The notes under the pieces: model-generated
Database searches by the model: none
Told to the model about the DNA's origin: nothing
Seen by the model: the letters and a program-made list of their open reading frames with translations, nothing else
Source of the DNA: Streptomyces termitum
GTDB lineage: Bacteria; Actinomycetota; Actinomycetes; Streptomycetales; Streptomycetaceae
DNA length: 64,000 bases
Direction of reading: 5' to 3'
Assembly (NCBI RefSeq): GCF_014650175.1
Contig: NZ_BMUL01000008.1
Span: 62,001 to 126,000, forward strand
In this document: positions 50,551 through 59,790 of the stretch, one piece after another
Numbering within the stretch: the first letter of the stretch is position 1
Layout of the letters: each line of letters opens with the position of its first letter
Program-made: the position numbers and the translations under genes

Positions 50551-51566
50551 CTCTCGTGTCCAGGGGTCGGCGGCCGGAGGGAGCGGACGGAGGCCGGAGC
50601 GGACGGGGGCGGTACGGGACCCGTCTCCGGGTAGGCCGGCAGGTCGAGGCGGACCTCCGTGCCGCCCGTCTCCCCCGGCCCGATGCGCAGGTCGGCGCCG
50701 ACCAGCAGGGCGCGCTCGCGCATCCCGCCGATGCCGGCGCCCTCGGCGGCGCCCGCCGTGCCCCGGCCGTCGTCGCGGACGAGGAGCCGGACGCCGCCGC
50801 CGGGGGCCGGGCCGAGGCGCAGTTCGACGTGGGCGGCGCCCGCGTGCCGGGCCGCGTTGGTCAGGCCCTCCTGGGCGACCCGGTAGACGACGAGTTCGGT
50901 CGCCGGGTCGAGCGGGCCGGTGCCGGGGGCGAGGTGGGTGGTGACCCGCAGCCGGGAGGTGGACAGCTCCCCGGCCAGCGAGCGCAGCGCGCTGTGCAGG
51001 CCCAGCTCCTCCAGGACCCCGGGGCGGAGCCGGCGGGCGATGCGGCGGATCTCCTCCAGGCCGGCGCGGGTGGTCTCCTGCGCCTGCCGCAGGTCCTCGC
51101 GCAGTTCCACCGGAGCGTGGTCGGCGGTGTGCTTGAGCTGGAGGAGGACGGCGGTGAGGGTCTGGCCGACCTCGTCGTGCAGCTCGCGGGCGATCCGCTG
51201 CCGCTCGGCCTCCTGCGCGAGGAGGACCCGGCCGCTGCTGGTGGTCCGCTCGGCCTCCAGGCGGTCGAGCATGGCGTTGTACGCGGCGGTGAGGTCGGCG
51301 ATCTCGCCCCGCCCGGTGACCTCGGGGCGGGGTTCCGGCCGGCGGAGGTCGGCGGTGGCCATGGCGCGGCCGAGCCGGCCGAGCGGGGCGAGGCCCACCC
51401 GGAGCAGGGCCGCGTTGAGGACCAGCATGAGGACCAGGCCGACGAGGAGGACGATCGCCTCGCCCGCGAGGACCGGCGACGAGACGGTGACGGGCCCGAG
51501 CAGCAGCCCGGTGGCGAGCACCAGGACGGCCGCGTTCAGGAGGAAGATCCGTCCGTACAGTGACAC
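50547..51566 (-). CDS. Membrane histidine kinase, HisKA_3 type
   Basis: The protein has 339 residues. Two membrane helices near 5-22 and 28-50 enclose almost no extracellular loop, so the sensor is probably within the membrane. A HAMP domain follows (about 50-105), then the dimerisation helix with RIARELHDEVGQ and an ATPase domain with NAARHAGA and DDGRG, GIGGMRERA. The frame is open 56 codons further, but the GTG at 51566 has a GGGAGAG site and starts just before the first helix. Short-loop kinases of this sort often sense cell-envelope or membrane stress; this is inference. Confidence 0.9.
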   Translation of the reverse strand: MSLYGRIFLLNAAVLVLATGLLLGPVTVSSPVLAGEAIVLLVGLVLMLVLNAALLRVGLAPLGRLGRAMATADLRRPEPRPEVTGRGEIADLTAAYNAMLDRLEAERTTSSGRVLLAQEAERQRIARELHDEVGQTLTAVLLQLKHTADHAPVELREDLRQAQETTRAGLEEIRRIARRLRPGVLEELGLHSALRSLAGELSTSRLRVTTHLAPGTGPLDPATELVVYRVAQEGLTNAARHAGAAHVELRLGPAPGGGVRLLVRDDGRGTAGAAEGAGIGGMRERALLVGADLRIGPGETGGTEVRLDLPAYPETGPVPPPSAPASVRSLRPPTPGHER

Positions 51567-51833
51567 CGTCCCGCTCTCCCCTGTGGCTCCACCGGATGCC
51601 GCCGGGTCCTTCCCGGCGCGTGGAGGGCCTCGTGGCCTGCGAGGGAGCCTACGTCCCCGCCTCATCCTGGCGGCGGTCCGGGGCCGTGTCCATCCGTGAC
51701 GACACCCATGCGCGAAATCCCTGGTAGATGGCATGATGTTCCGGCCGCGGCCCCGGCCCGCCCTCCCGTGGGAGGGGCACCGGCCTCCTCGCCGCGCGCG
51801 CTCACACGGAGACGAACACGAGGAGTCGGGGCT

Positions 51834-52319
51834 GTGCCCACTTCACGGATGAGCTCGACGCCGCTTCCCGGCATCGGCGTCCAGTACGACCTGACCACAC
51901 GAGAACACCGGCACCTGTCGGTGATCGCCCACCGGGACGGCACGCGGAGCGTGAACGTCTACCGGTCGGACGATCCCGACGACTGCCTCCAGTCGCTGCA
52001 CCTGACCGCCGGGGAGAGCGCCGCGCTCATCGACGCGCTGACGCCCTCCCACCACAGTCCGAACCTGCTGCACACCACCGAGCTGGGGCTCGTCGCGGAG
52101 CGGATCGAGCTCTCCTCCGCCTCGCACTGGAACGGACGGACCCTCGGCGAGACCCGCATGCGCACGGAGACCGGCGTGTCGATCGTGGCCGTACTGCGCC
52201 GCGCGGACGCCGTCCCGTCCCCCGGGCCCGGCTTCCGGCTGGCCGGCGGGGACACCCTCATCGTCATCGGTACCCATGAAGGCGTCGACGCCGCCGCCGC
52301 GATCCTTGGAAGGGAGTGA
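51834..52319 (+). CDS. TrkA-C domain regulatory subunit of a cation/proton antiporter (KhtT-like)
   Basis: The protein has 161 residues. The N-terminal half is a small alpha/beta domain, and the C-terminal RCK_C/TrkA-C domain (about 80-160) has AERIELSSASHWNGRTLGE and the ending GDTLIVIGTHEGV. The pair with an antiporter gene 3 bp downstream matches the KhtT-KhtU arrangement of Bacillus. AGGAG lies 8 bp before the GTG. TrkA-C domains may bind cyclic di-AMP or other ligands and gate the antiporter; whether this one does is not visible. The 267-bp divergent gap before it has a small hairpin at 51761-51776. Confidence 0.85.
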   Translation: MPTSRMSSTPLPGIGVQYDLTTREHRHLSVIAHRDGTRSVNVYRSDDPDDCLQSLHLTAGESAALIDALTPSHHSPNLLHTTELGLVAERIELSSASHWNGRTLGETRMRTETGVSIVAVLRRADAVPSPGPGFRLAGGDTLIVIGTHEGVDAAAAILGRE

Positions 52320-52322
52320 TCG

Positions 52323-53582
52323 GTGCATTCGTCCGCCGTATTCCTCATCGAGTTCGGAGCGATCATCCTCGGTCTCGGCCTGCTCGGCCGCATGGCCGGG
52401 CGGCTGAAATTCTCGCCCATACCCCTGTACCTCCTGGCCGGACTCGCCTTCGGCGAGGGAGGACTGCTACCGCTGGGCGCCAGCGAGGAGTTCGTCGCCA
52501 TCGGCGCCGAGATCGGCGTCATCCTGCTGCTCCTGATGCTCGGTCTGGAGTACACGGCGACCGATCTGGTCACCAATCTCAAGACGCAGTACCCGGCCGG
52601 TCTCGTCGACGGGGCGCTGAACGCCCTGCCCGGCGCGGCGATGGCCCTGCTCCTCGGCTGGGGTCCGGTGGCGGCGGTCGTGCTGGCCGGCGTCACCTGG
52701 ATCTCGTCGTCCGGCGTCATCGCCAAGGTCCTCGGGGACCTCGGCCGGCTGGGCAACCGCGAGACGCCGGTGGTGCTCAGCATCCTGGTCCTGGAGGACC
52801 TGGCGATGGCGGTGTACCTGCCGATCGTGACGGCGCTGCTGGCCGGTGCCGGTCTCGCGGCCGGCAGCGTCACCCTCGCCATCGCGCTGGGCGTGGCCGG
52901 TCTGGTGCTCTTCGTCGCCGTCCGGTACGGGCGGCTGATCTCCCGCTTCGTCTCCAGCGACGACCCGGAGAAGCTGCTCCTGGTCGTCCTGGGCCTGACC
53001 CTGCTGGTGGCGGGCATCGCCCAGCAGCTCCAGGTGTCGGCGGCGGTCGGCGCGTTCCTGGTCGGCATCGCCCTGTCCGGTGAGGTCGCCGAGGGCGCGC
53101 ACAACCTGCTCAGCCCGCTGCGGGATCTCTTCGCGGCCGTGTTCTTCGTCTTCTTCGGCCTGCACACGGACCCGACGAGCATTCCGCCGGTGCTGCTGCC
53201 CGCGCTGGCGCTCGCGGTGGTCACCGCCGGTACGAAGATCGCCACCGGTTACTGGGCGGCGCGGCGCAACGGGATCTCGGCGAAGGGCTCCTGGCGGGCC
53301 GGCGGCACGCTGGTCGCGCGCGGCGAGTTCTCCATCGTCATCGCGGGGCTGGCCGTCTCGGCGGGCATCGAGCCCTCGCTGGGCCCGCTGGCCACCGCGT
53401 ACGTGCTGATCCTCGTGGTCATCGGGCCGCTGACGGCCCGCTACACGGAGCCCGTGGCCAGTTGGGTCATCGCCCGGCGCCGGCCGTCCGGTCCGGCGTC
53501 CGCGCCGGAACCGCAGGCGGCCGCCGAGGAGTCCGGCGGGGCGCACGACGAGCTCGCCGACACCGTGCGGCACGACCGCTGA
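52323..53582 (+). CDS. CPA2-family cation:proton antiporter (KhtU/KefB-like)
   Basis: The protein has 419 residues and 11-13 hydrophobic helices. Family marks include FSPIPLYLLAG in helix 2, the GAEIGVILLLLMLGLE segment, SSSGVIAKVL and VLEDLAMAVYLP with the ion-site acidic residue. It should exchange K+ or Na+ for H+ and be controlled by the TrkA-C protein encoded just upstream. A AAGGGAG site lies inside the end of that gene. The C-terminal 40 residues are hydrophilic and Glu/Ala-rich. Confidence 0.9.
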   Translation: MHSSAVFLIEFGAIILGLGLLGRMAGRLKFSPIPLYLLAGLAFGEGGLLPLGASEEFVAIGAEIGVILLLLMLGLEYTATDLVTNLKTQYPAGLVDGALNALPGAAMALLLGWGPVAAVVLAGVTWISSSGVIAKVLGDLGRLGNRETPVVLSILVLEDLAMAVYLPIVTALLAGAGLAAGSVTLAIALGVAGLVLFVAVRYGRLISRFVSSDDPEKLLLVVLGLTLLVAGIAQQLQVSAAVGAFLVGIALSGEVAEGAHNLLSPLRDLFAAVFFVFFGLHTDPTSIPPVLLPALALAVVTAGTKIATGYWAARRNGISAKGSWRAGGTLVARGEFSIVIAGLAVSAGIEPSLGPLATAYVLILVVIGPLTARYTEPVASWVIARRRPSGPASAPEPQAAAEESGGAHDELADTVRHDR

Positions 53583-53594
53583 GCGGAGGACGCC

Positions 53595-55487
53595 ATGGGG
53601 GAGGCACGGGAGGGGACCGCGCCGGCTGAGGCCATGCTCGTCCTCGGGGACGACGCGCTGGCGCACCGGCTCGCCGCCGAGCTGGCCGGGGTGTACCGGC
53701 GGGACGTCGTCCTCGTCGCCCCCGGCGTCGGCGGCCGGGAGGGCGCGCCGGAGCGCGTCCGGTACGCGGAGGGCGCCGAGCCCGACGAGCGGACGCTGCT
53801 GGGGGCGGGGCTGCGGGGCGCCGAGGCGCTGGCGCTGCTCTACGAGGACGACGAGGTCAACATGCGGGCGGCGTTCCTGGCCCGCCGCCTCGCCCCGGGC
53901 GTCCGGCTGGTGCTGCGGATGTACAACCGCAACCTCGGGCACCTGATGGCCGACCTGCTGGACCGGGCGAGCGAACCGCCCGACGGTCCGGCGGACACGG
54001 ACCGGGACGCCTCGACCGTCGTGCTGTCCGACGCGGACACCGCCGCGCCCGCGCTGGCCGCCACGGCCGTCGCGGGGACCCGGAAGGTGGTCCAGGCCGA
54101 CGGGCTGCTGCTGCGGGCGGCCGAGCGGATGCCGCCGGGGCCCGGGGCGCTCGCCGCACCGGGCCTGGTGACGCTCGCGCTGCTCTCCTCGACCAGTGCC
54201 GACCCGGCCGGCGCGGACGGTTCGGACCGCAGCGGGGGCCTCGCGCCCCGGCTGCTGCCGGACGACGCGGAGGTGCGGGCGGCGGCCGGGCGCGGGGCGG
54301 TCGTCCTGGAGGCGATCGGCCGCGCCCCGGCGCAGCCGCGCCGCCGGGAGTCCCGGGGCGCCTCGCTGCGGGAGCTCCTGTCGGGGCGGCTGCGGCGGGC
54401 GCTGGCCGGGGTGGTCGCGGCGGTGACCGCGCTCTCCGTGACGGCCTGGCTGACCACCGGGGACCATCCCCTGCACGCGGCCTACCTGACCCTCCTGGAC
54501 CTCTTCGCGATCAACGATCCGGCGGTCGGGGAGGAGACGTCCCGCCAGGTGCTCCAGCTGCTCGCCGGGCTGCTGGGCCTGGCGCTGCTGCCGCTGCTGA
54601 TCGCGGGGGTCCTGGAGGCGCTGGGCGCGTACCGCAACGCGTCCGCGCTGCGGCGCCCGCCGCGCGGCCTGGACGATCACGTGGTGCTGCTCGGCCTGGG
54701 CCGGGTGGGCACCCGCGTGCTGGTGCGGCTGCGGGAGCTGGGGGTGCCGGTGGTGTGCGTGGAGGAGGACCCGGAGGCGCGGGGCATCCCGCACGCCCGG
54801 CGGCTGCGGGTGCCCGTGGTGCTGGGCGACGTCACGCAGGAGGGCGTCCTGGAGGCGGCGAAGGCGCCCCGGGCGCGGGCGCTGCTGGCGCTGACGAGTT
54901 CCGACACGACCAATCTGGAGGCGGCGCTCGCGGCCCGCGCGCTGGCGCCGGAGCTGCTGGTCGCGCTGCGGTTGTACGACGACGACTTCGCGACCACCGT
55001 CTACCGGGCCCTGCGGGCGGCGCACCCGGCCGCGCTGACCCGCAGCCGCAGCGTGTCGACGCTCGCCGCGCCGACCTTCGCCGCCGCGATGATGGGCCGC
55101 CAGATCCTGGGGGCGATCCCGGTGGAGCGGCGGGTGCTGCTGTTCGCCGCGGTCGACGTGGCGGGCCATCACCATCTGGAGGGGCGGACGGTCGCGGAGG
55201 CGTTCCGGCCGGGCGCGTGGCGGGTGCTCGCCCTCGACACGGGGGCGGGGACGGCGCCGGACCCCGCCGGTCCCGCGGAGCCCCCGGCGCTGCTGTGGAA
55301 CCTCCACCCGGGGTACGTGCTCCAGGCCGGGGACCGGGTGGTGGTGGCGGTGACCCGGTCGGGTCTGCCCGACCTCCTGCACGGCACCGGCCGCCGGGGC
55401 GCGGGGCCCGTACCGGCGCCGCGTCCGCCCTCGGACCCGCCGGACCGCTCGCGCGCCGAACCGCCGGGCGGCGGCCGGACCGCCTGA
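53595..55487 (+). CDS. RCK/TrkA-N membrane protein with channel-like layout
   Basis: The protein has 630 residues. An N-terminal nucleotide-binding domain (about 10-200) is followed by two membrane helices (about 265-290 and 315-343), a second Rossmann domain (about 352-480, starting VVLLGLGRVGTR) and a TrkA-C-like end. The layout is that of a two-helix K+ channel with RCK domains. However, the loop between the helices reads LLDLFAINDPAVGEE, without the T-x-G-Y-G selectivity filter. It is 12 bp behind the antiporter, with a good GGAGGA site, and belongs to the same operon. It could be an altered channel or a gating/regulatory membrane protein. Confidence 0.82.
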   Translation: MGEAREGTAPAEAMLVLGDDALAHRLAAELAGVYRRDVVLVAPGVGGREGAPERVRYAEGAEPDERTLLGAGLRGAEALALLYEDDEVNMRAAFLARRLAPGVRLVLRMYNRNLGHLMADLLDRASEPPDGPADTDRDASTVVLSDADTAAPALAATAVAGTRKVVQADGLLLRAAERMPPGPGALAAPGLVTLALLSSTSADPAGADGSDRSGGLAPRLLPDDAEVRAAAGRGAVVLEAIGRAPAQPRRRESRGASLRELLSGRLRRALAGVVAAVTALSVTAWLTTGDHPLHAAYLTLLDLFAINDPAVGEETSRQVLQLLAGLLGLALLPLLIAGVLEALGAYRNASALRRPPRGLDDHVVLLGLGRVGTRVLVRLRELGVPVVCVEEDPEARGIPHARRLRVPVVLGDVTQEGVLEAAKAPRARALLALTSSDTTNLEAALAARALAPELLVALRLYDDDFATTVYRALRAAHPAALTRSRSVSTLAAPTFAAAMMGRQILGAIPVERRVLLFAAVDVAGHHHLEGRTVAEAFRPGAWRVLALDTGAGTAPDPAGPAEPPALLWNLHPGYVLQAGDRVVVAVTRSGLPDLLHGTGRRGAGPVPAPRPPSDPPDRSRAEPPGGGRTA

Positions 55488-55489
55488 CC

Positions 55490-55543
55490 CCGGACGCGCG
55501 CGGGCCCGTTCCCCGTCGGGGGAGCGGGCCCGCGCGCGTCCGG
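55490..55543. terminator. 25-bp hairpin between RCK protein and GGDEF-EAL genes
   Basis: Bases 55490-55514 pair with 55519-55543 with a single G-T pair around a GTCG tetraloop. It is centred in a 61-bp gap between convergent genes. It is the longest perfect stem in the window and must be a bidirectional terminator or transcription barrier. Confidence 0.85.
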
Positions 55544-55548
55544 CGGGT

Positions 55549-57732
55549 TCAGACCGCGTCGGCGAGGACCAGGGAGTGGATGCGGTCCGGGGCGCCGGGG
55601 CGGGCGTAGTACCAGCCCTGGGCGGTGTCGCAGCCGATCTCGCGCAGCCGGGCGGCCTGGGCCGCCGTCTCCACGCCCTCGACGGTGACGGCGAGTTCGA
55701 GGCTGTGGGCGAGGGAGACGATCCCCTCGACGATCTTCAGGTCGACGGGGTCCACCGGGTGCTGCTGCATGCCCCGGGTGAAGGAACGGTCCAGTTTGAG
55801 GACACTGACCGGCAGGCGGCGCAGGTTGGCCAGGTTGGAGTAGCCGGTGCCGAAGTCGTCGAGGGCGATGTCGACGCCCATCTCGGCGAGTTGGCGCAGC
55901 GGCTTGAGGAGGTCCTCGTCGGCGCCGATCAGGGCGGACTCGGTGACCTCCAGGCAGAGCGCGCCGGGGTCGAGCCCGGCCCGTTCGAGGACGTCGACGG
56001 TGTCGGCGACCAGCCGGGGGTGGTGGAGCTGGGTCGGCGACAGGTTGACGTTGACGCGGAGCGGTCCGGCGCCGCCGGTCCTGGGGTTCTCCAACTGCCA
56101 GGAGCGGGCCTGCCGGACGGCCTCCTGGAGGACCCAGCGGCCCAGCGGGACGATGAGGCCGGTGTCCTCGGCGAGCGGGATGAAGCGGTCGGGGCCGAGC
56201 ACCCCGTGCTGGGGGTGGCTCCAGCGGACCAGGGCCTCGGCGCCGTGGACGCTGCCGTCGTCGAGGTGGACGAGCGGCTGGTACTCGATGAAGAACTCGC
56301 CGCGCTCCAGGGCGGTCGGCAGGGCGGTGGTGAGGCCGTGCCGGGTGATGGCGCGGGCGTCGGCCTCGGGGTCGGCGAGCTCGAAGCGGTTGCCGCCCGC
56401 CGACTTGGCCCGGTACATGGTGATGTCGGCGCTGCGCAGCACCTCGGCGGGGGTGCGCTCGCCGGCCGGGCCCTCGACGACGCCGAGGCTGCCGCGGACG
56501 GTGAGTTCGCGGCCGTCGATGCCGATCGGGCCGGAGAGGGCGGCGAGGATGCGGTCGGCGAGTCCGGCGACGTCCCGCTCCCCGTCGGTGCGGGTGGTGA
56601 GGGCGACGAACTCGTCGCCGCCGAGCCGGGCGACCATCTCGCCGGGGCCGGTGGCGCAGCTCTGGAGCCGGTCGGCGACCTCGACGAGGAGCCGGTCGCC
56701 GACGGAGTGGCCGAGGCTGTCGTTGATGGCCTTGAAGCCGTCGAGGTCGAGGTAGCAGAGGCCGAAGCGGCCCTTCTCCCCGTTCGGTCCCGCGGTGACG
56801 GCCTTCTCCAGGCGTTCGAAGAACAGGGTCCGGTTGGGGAGCCCGGTGAGGGCGTCGTGGGTGGCCTCGTACCGCAGGCGCAGGTGGAGCAGGCGCCGCT
56901 CGGTGACGTCCTCCATGAGCGCGAGCTGGTACTGCGGCTCGCCCTCGGCGTCGCGGAGCAGGGAGACGGTGAGGTTGGTCCACAGGACGGTGCCGTCGCC
57001 CCGGTAGTACGGCTTCTCCACCCGGTACTGCTCGCGCTCGCCGCGGACCAGTTCGTCGTAGAGCCGCCAGACGTGCGGGCCGTCCTCGGGGTGGACCCAC
57101 TCGCTGATGTTGCTGCCCCGGACGTGGCCCTCGACGCCGCCGAACATGCGGGTGAGGGTGTTGTTGACCTCCAGGACGCGGCCGTCGAGGTCGGCGATGC
57201 CGATGCCGATGGCGGCCCCGTCGAAGACGGCCCGGAAGCGGCTCTCGGTGGCGTGCAGGGCGATCTCGGCGGCGCTGCGGGCGGCGAGCGCGGAGCGGGC
57301 GATGGACTCCTGCTCGGCCCGGGTCCGCTCGCGCAGGGCCTGGGCGTAGCCGGTGGCCATGGCGTGCTGGAGGCGGGCGCAGCGGGCCCGCAGGTCCTCG
57401 CCGCCGAGGCCGTCGTCCCGGCCGCAGTACAGGACCAGGTACGAGTCGACCACGCCGAGGCTGCGGCCGAGGGCGTCCGGGTCGGTGCAGTGGGCGTCGA
57501 CGAGTCCGGCGCCGGCCCGCTGGGCGGGGGCCGTGTCGAAGGGCCGGGCGAGCAGCGCGTCGCACAGCAGCCGGGCGAGCGGCAGCAGGTGCCCCTCGAA
57601 CTCGGCCCGGGTGAGGGAGGTGGCGGTCACCGGGAAGATGGCCCGGCCCCAGATGGTGACGAACCGCCTGAGTCTGTCCTCCGGGCCGTCGGTCTCCCCG
57701 GCGGATCCGGACGGCTGCGACGGGACCTTCAC
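55549..57732 (-). CDS. PAS-GGDEF-EAL cyclic di-GMP enzyme
   Basis: The protein has 727 residues and is cytosolic. An N-terminal helical domain (about 20-150) is followed by PAS-PAC (about 165-290), GGDEF (about 300-460) and EAL (about 470-715). The GGDEF motif is intact near residue 371 (RLGGDEFVAL) and EAL near 497 (AEALVRW), with DDFGTGYSNL also kept, so both diguanylate cyclase and phosphodiesterase activity are possible. Such bifunctional proteins affect development in Streptomyces through BldD. The GTG start overlaps the stop of the methyltransferase gene (GTGA). It may resemble RmdA/CdgA-type proteins, but I cannot assign orthology by eye. Confidence 0.9.
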   Translation of the reverse strand: MKVPSQPSGSAGETDGPEDRLRRFVTIWGRAIFPVTATSLTRAEFEGHLLPLARLLCDALLARPFDTAPAQRAGAGLVDAHCTDPDALGRSLGVVDSYLVLYCGRDDGLGGEDLRARCARLQHAMATGYAQALRERTRAEQESIARSALAARSAAEIALHATESRFRAVFDGAAIGIGIADLDGRVLEVNNTLTRMFGGVEGHVRGSNISEWVHPEDGPHVWRLYDELVRGEREQYRVEKPYYRGDGTVLWTNLTVSLLRDAEGEPQYQLALMEDVTERRLLHLRLRYEATHDALTGLPNRTLFFERLEKAVTAGPNGEKGRFGLCYLDLDGFKAINDSLGHSVGDRLLVEVADRLQSCATGPGEMVARLGGDEFVALTTRTDGERDVAGLADRILAALSGPIGIDGRELTVRGSLGVVEGPAGERTPAEVLRSADITMYRAKSAGGNRFELADPEADARAITRHGLTTALPTALERGEFFIEYQPLVHLDDGSVHGAEALVRWSHPQHGVLGPDRFIPLAEDTGLIVPLGRWVLQEAVRQARSWQLENPRTGGAGPLRVNVNLSPTQLHHPRLVADTVDVLERAGLDPGALCLEVTESALIGADEDLLKPLRQLAEMGVDIALDDFGTGYSNLANLRRLPVSVLKLDRSFTRGMQQHPVDPVDLKIVEGIVSLAHSLELAVTVEGVETAAQAARLREIGCDTAQGWYYARPGAPDRIHSLVLADAV

Positions 57733-58541
57733 GCCTTGCGCCCCACCCCTGCGTAACCGGAGAAGGCATACGGATCCTCCTCCTCGGCCGGGCTGTCCGG
57801 CCGCCAGTGGGGCATCGGGACGAGGCCGGGTTCGACCGTCTCGACGCCCTCGAAGAAGCGGCCGATCTCCTCGGCCGTGCGCATCACCAGCGGGCTGCGG
57901 GTGGAGCGGTAGACGTCGACGGTGCCGCTGGCCCGCTCCGCGTCCACGGGGATGCCCTCGTAGGAGGCGTGGGTGAGGACCAGGAGGCTGCCGGGGGCGA
58001 GCGCGTCGAGGAGTTCGGCGACGGCCTCGTAGGGCCGGTCGGCGTCCTCCAGGAAGTGCAGGACGGCGATGAGCAGCAGGGCGACGGGCCGGTCGAAGTC
58101 GAGCAGTTCGCGGACCTCGGCGCTGTGCAGGATGTCGGCGGGACGGCGCAGGTCGGCGGCGACGACGCCGGTGCCGTCGACGCCGTCGAGGACGGCCCGG
58201 CTGTGGGCGACGGCGACCGGGTCGTGGTCGACGTAGACGACGCGGGCGGCGGGGTCGGCGGCGCGGGCGACCTCGTGGACGTTGCCGAAGGTCGGTATCC
58301 CCGACCCGATGTCGAGGAACTGGGTGACGTCGTTGTCAGCGGCGTAGCGGACGGCGCGGCGCATGAAGGCCCGGTTCGCCTGCATGATCTTGGGCAGGCC
58401 GGGCAGGAACTCCATCGCCTTGCGGGCGGCTTCCCGGTCGACCTCGAAGTTGTGCGAGCCGCCCAGATAGAAGTCGTACATACGGGACACGCTCGGCACC
58501 GAAATGTCGATGCCGGGCGGGGCCCAGGCGGGACGCTCCAT
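57729..58541 (-). CDS. SAM-dependent methyltransferase of the actinomycete PF04672 (DUF574) type
   Basis: The protein has 270 residues. The start MERPAWAPPGIDIS followed by RMYDFYLGGSHNFEVDR is the typical opening of this Streptomyces-enriched family. The SAM site is FLDIGSGIPTFGNVHEVA, with VVYVDHDPVAV as motif II and LLIAVLHFL as motif IV. The ATG at 58541 has GGAGAC upstream; the longer open frame has no family similarity. The substrate is unknown. It is translationally coupled to the PAS-GGDEF-EAL gene downstream, so the two products are made together. Confidence 0.88.
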   Translation of the reverse strand: MERPAWAPPGIDISVPSVSRMYDFYLGGSHNFEVDREAARKAMEFLPGLPKIMQANRAFMRRAVRYAADNDVTQFLDIGSGIPTFGNVHEVARAADPAARVVYVDHDPVAVAHSRAVLDGVDGTGVVAADLRRPADILHSAEVRELLDFDRPVALLLIAVLHFLEDADRPYEAVAELLDALAPGSLLVLTHASYEGIPVDAERASGTVDVYRSTRSPLVMRTAEEIGRFFEGVETVEPGLVPMPHWRPDSPAEEEDPYAFSGYAGVGRKA

Positions 58542-58673
58542 CGATGTCTCCAACAAGTCGCCACGGGGTGTGCGGCCCGGTGTTCGCGGCCGTGTTCGAG
58601 GTGAGGCTACTGATCGTCCGCCGAGAGGGCGAGTAGAAACGGAAATTCGCGGTCCGTTCTTGGTCACACGCCT

Positions 58674-58702
58674 TTGACAGGTGCTGTCGGAGCGAATAGT
58701 TC
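58674..58702 (+). promoter_or_regulatory. Promoter-like element in the 498-bp gap before the Pro-rich gene
   Basis: TTGACA at 58674-58679 is followed after 17 bp by TAGTTC at 58697-58702. It is the only good sigma-70-like pair I see in the gap 58542-59039. It points toward the Pro-rich protein gene, but about 340 bp upstream of it. I see no gene in the gap. Confidence 0.35.
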
Positions 58703-59039
58703 ACGCCTTCAGGCCGTGCACCTTCACGTGCATCTGATCGTGCGTCGAATGCGGAGAACGATACAAGAGCGGACCGCACCCGCCCGCACCTCGGTGATCT
58801 TCCCGACGACCGCGGCCGCCGGCGCGCCCCGGTCCGGCCCACCGCCCCCACCAGGGGGTGAGAACCGGACAGTTATGGCCGGAGGGCACCCGGACGGCTC
58901 CCGTCGGCCATGACGCGCCCCCCATGGATACCCCTTCCCCGGGCCGGAAATCCTTCCTTCGGGGGGCGGACGTCAAACCGACGCCCCACGAGATCCCCAC
59001 CATCCGGGGAATCCCCCCGCATTCGGCCCCCGGTTCGGC

Positions 59040-59672
59040 GTGCGTGTGTTCAAGCTCGTCGGCGTGTCTCTGTACGGATCATCCCTCGCGCGGCCGTTGG
59101 CAGCCGCCGCCCTGGTGTGGCTGCTCGCCGCGCCCGCGCCGGCCGCCGCCGACTCCTGCGCCTTCGCCACGGTCGGGCCCGGGGGCTCGCACACGTCGGT
59201 GTCGGTCATCGGGCCGGGCGGCTCGTGCTCGCCGCCGCCCCGGCCCACCACACCGCCGCCGACGACTCCCCCGCTCCCCTCCACCACTCCGCCCGCCCCT
59301 CCGAGACCCCCCACCCAGCCGCCGAGGCCGACCCCGGCCCCTCCGCCGCCCGTCCCTCCCGCGCCCGCGCCCCCCTCCGGGCCCGCGTCCCGGCCGCCCG
59401 CCGCCACCCCGGCGCCCCGGCCGAGCCCGGACCCCGCCGCCCCCTCCTCCCCCGCGCCCGCGCCCCCGGCGCCGGAGGAGCCCCCGGCCCCCGCACCGCC
59501 CGCCCCGACGGCGGCGCCGCATCCCGCGCCCGCCGGGGCGGCCGCCCTCCCGCACTACCGCCGGGCGGCCCGGCCCCAGCCCAAGAGCACCGGTTCGCCC
59601 GTCACCACGATGCTCCTCATCACCGCGCCCGCCGTGATCGCGACCGTGGTCCTGCGCCCGCGCTCCCGCTGA
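59040..59672 (+). CDS. Secreted, Pro-rich surface protein with C-terminal membrane anchor
   Basis: The protein has 210 residues. A signal peptide runs to about residue 37 (ALVWLLAAPAPAAA then DSC). A short Gly/Ser domain follows, then about 110 residues made mostly of Pro, Ala, Ser and Thr. A single hydrophobic segment (TMLLITAPAVIATVVL) and RPRSR end the protein, so it would stay in the membrane with the Pro-rich part spanning the wall. GTG at 59040 or 59046 could be the start. The family is unknown to me. The DUF4239 gene follows 118 bp later on the same strand. Confidence 0.65.
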   Translation: MRVFKLVGVSLYGSSLARPLAAAALVWLLAAPAPAAADSCAFATVGPGGSHTSVSVIGPGGSCSPPPRPTTPPPTTPPLPSTTPPAPPRPPTQPPRPTPAPPPPVPPAPAPPSGPASRPPAATPAPRPSPDPAAPSSPAPAPPAPEEPPAPAPPAPTAAPHPAPAGAAALPHYRRAARPQPKSTGSPVTTMLLITAPAVIATVVLRPRSR

Positions 59673-59790
59673 CCGGAGCCCCCGCCCTTCCCCGCACCAC
59701 CGCACATCCCCGTAACCCCGTAGCCCCCTGCCCCCTTATCCCCTTGACACCGCCCCTCCGCGGGCTCCGCGGAAGAACCGAGGAACACCC

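Noticed and set aside
51567..51833. Possible cyclic-di-AMP (ydaO-type) riboswitch before the K+/H+ antiporter operon
   Set aside because: Such riboswitches often precede K+ transporter genes, but the 267-bp gap shows only a small 7-bp hairpin and none of the conserved ydaO sequence blocks.
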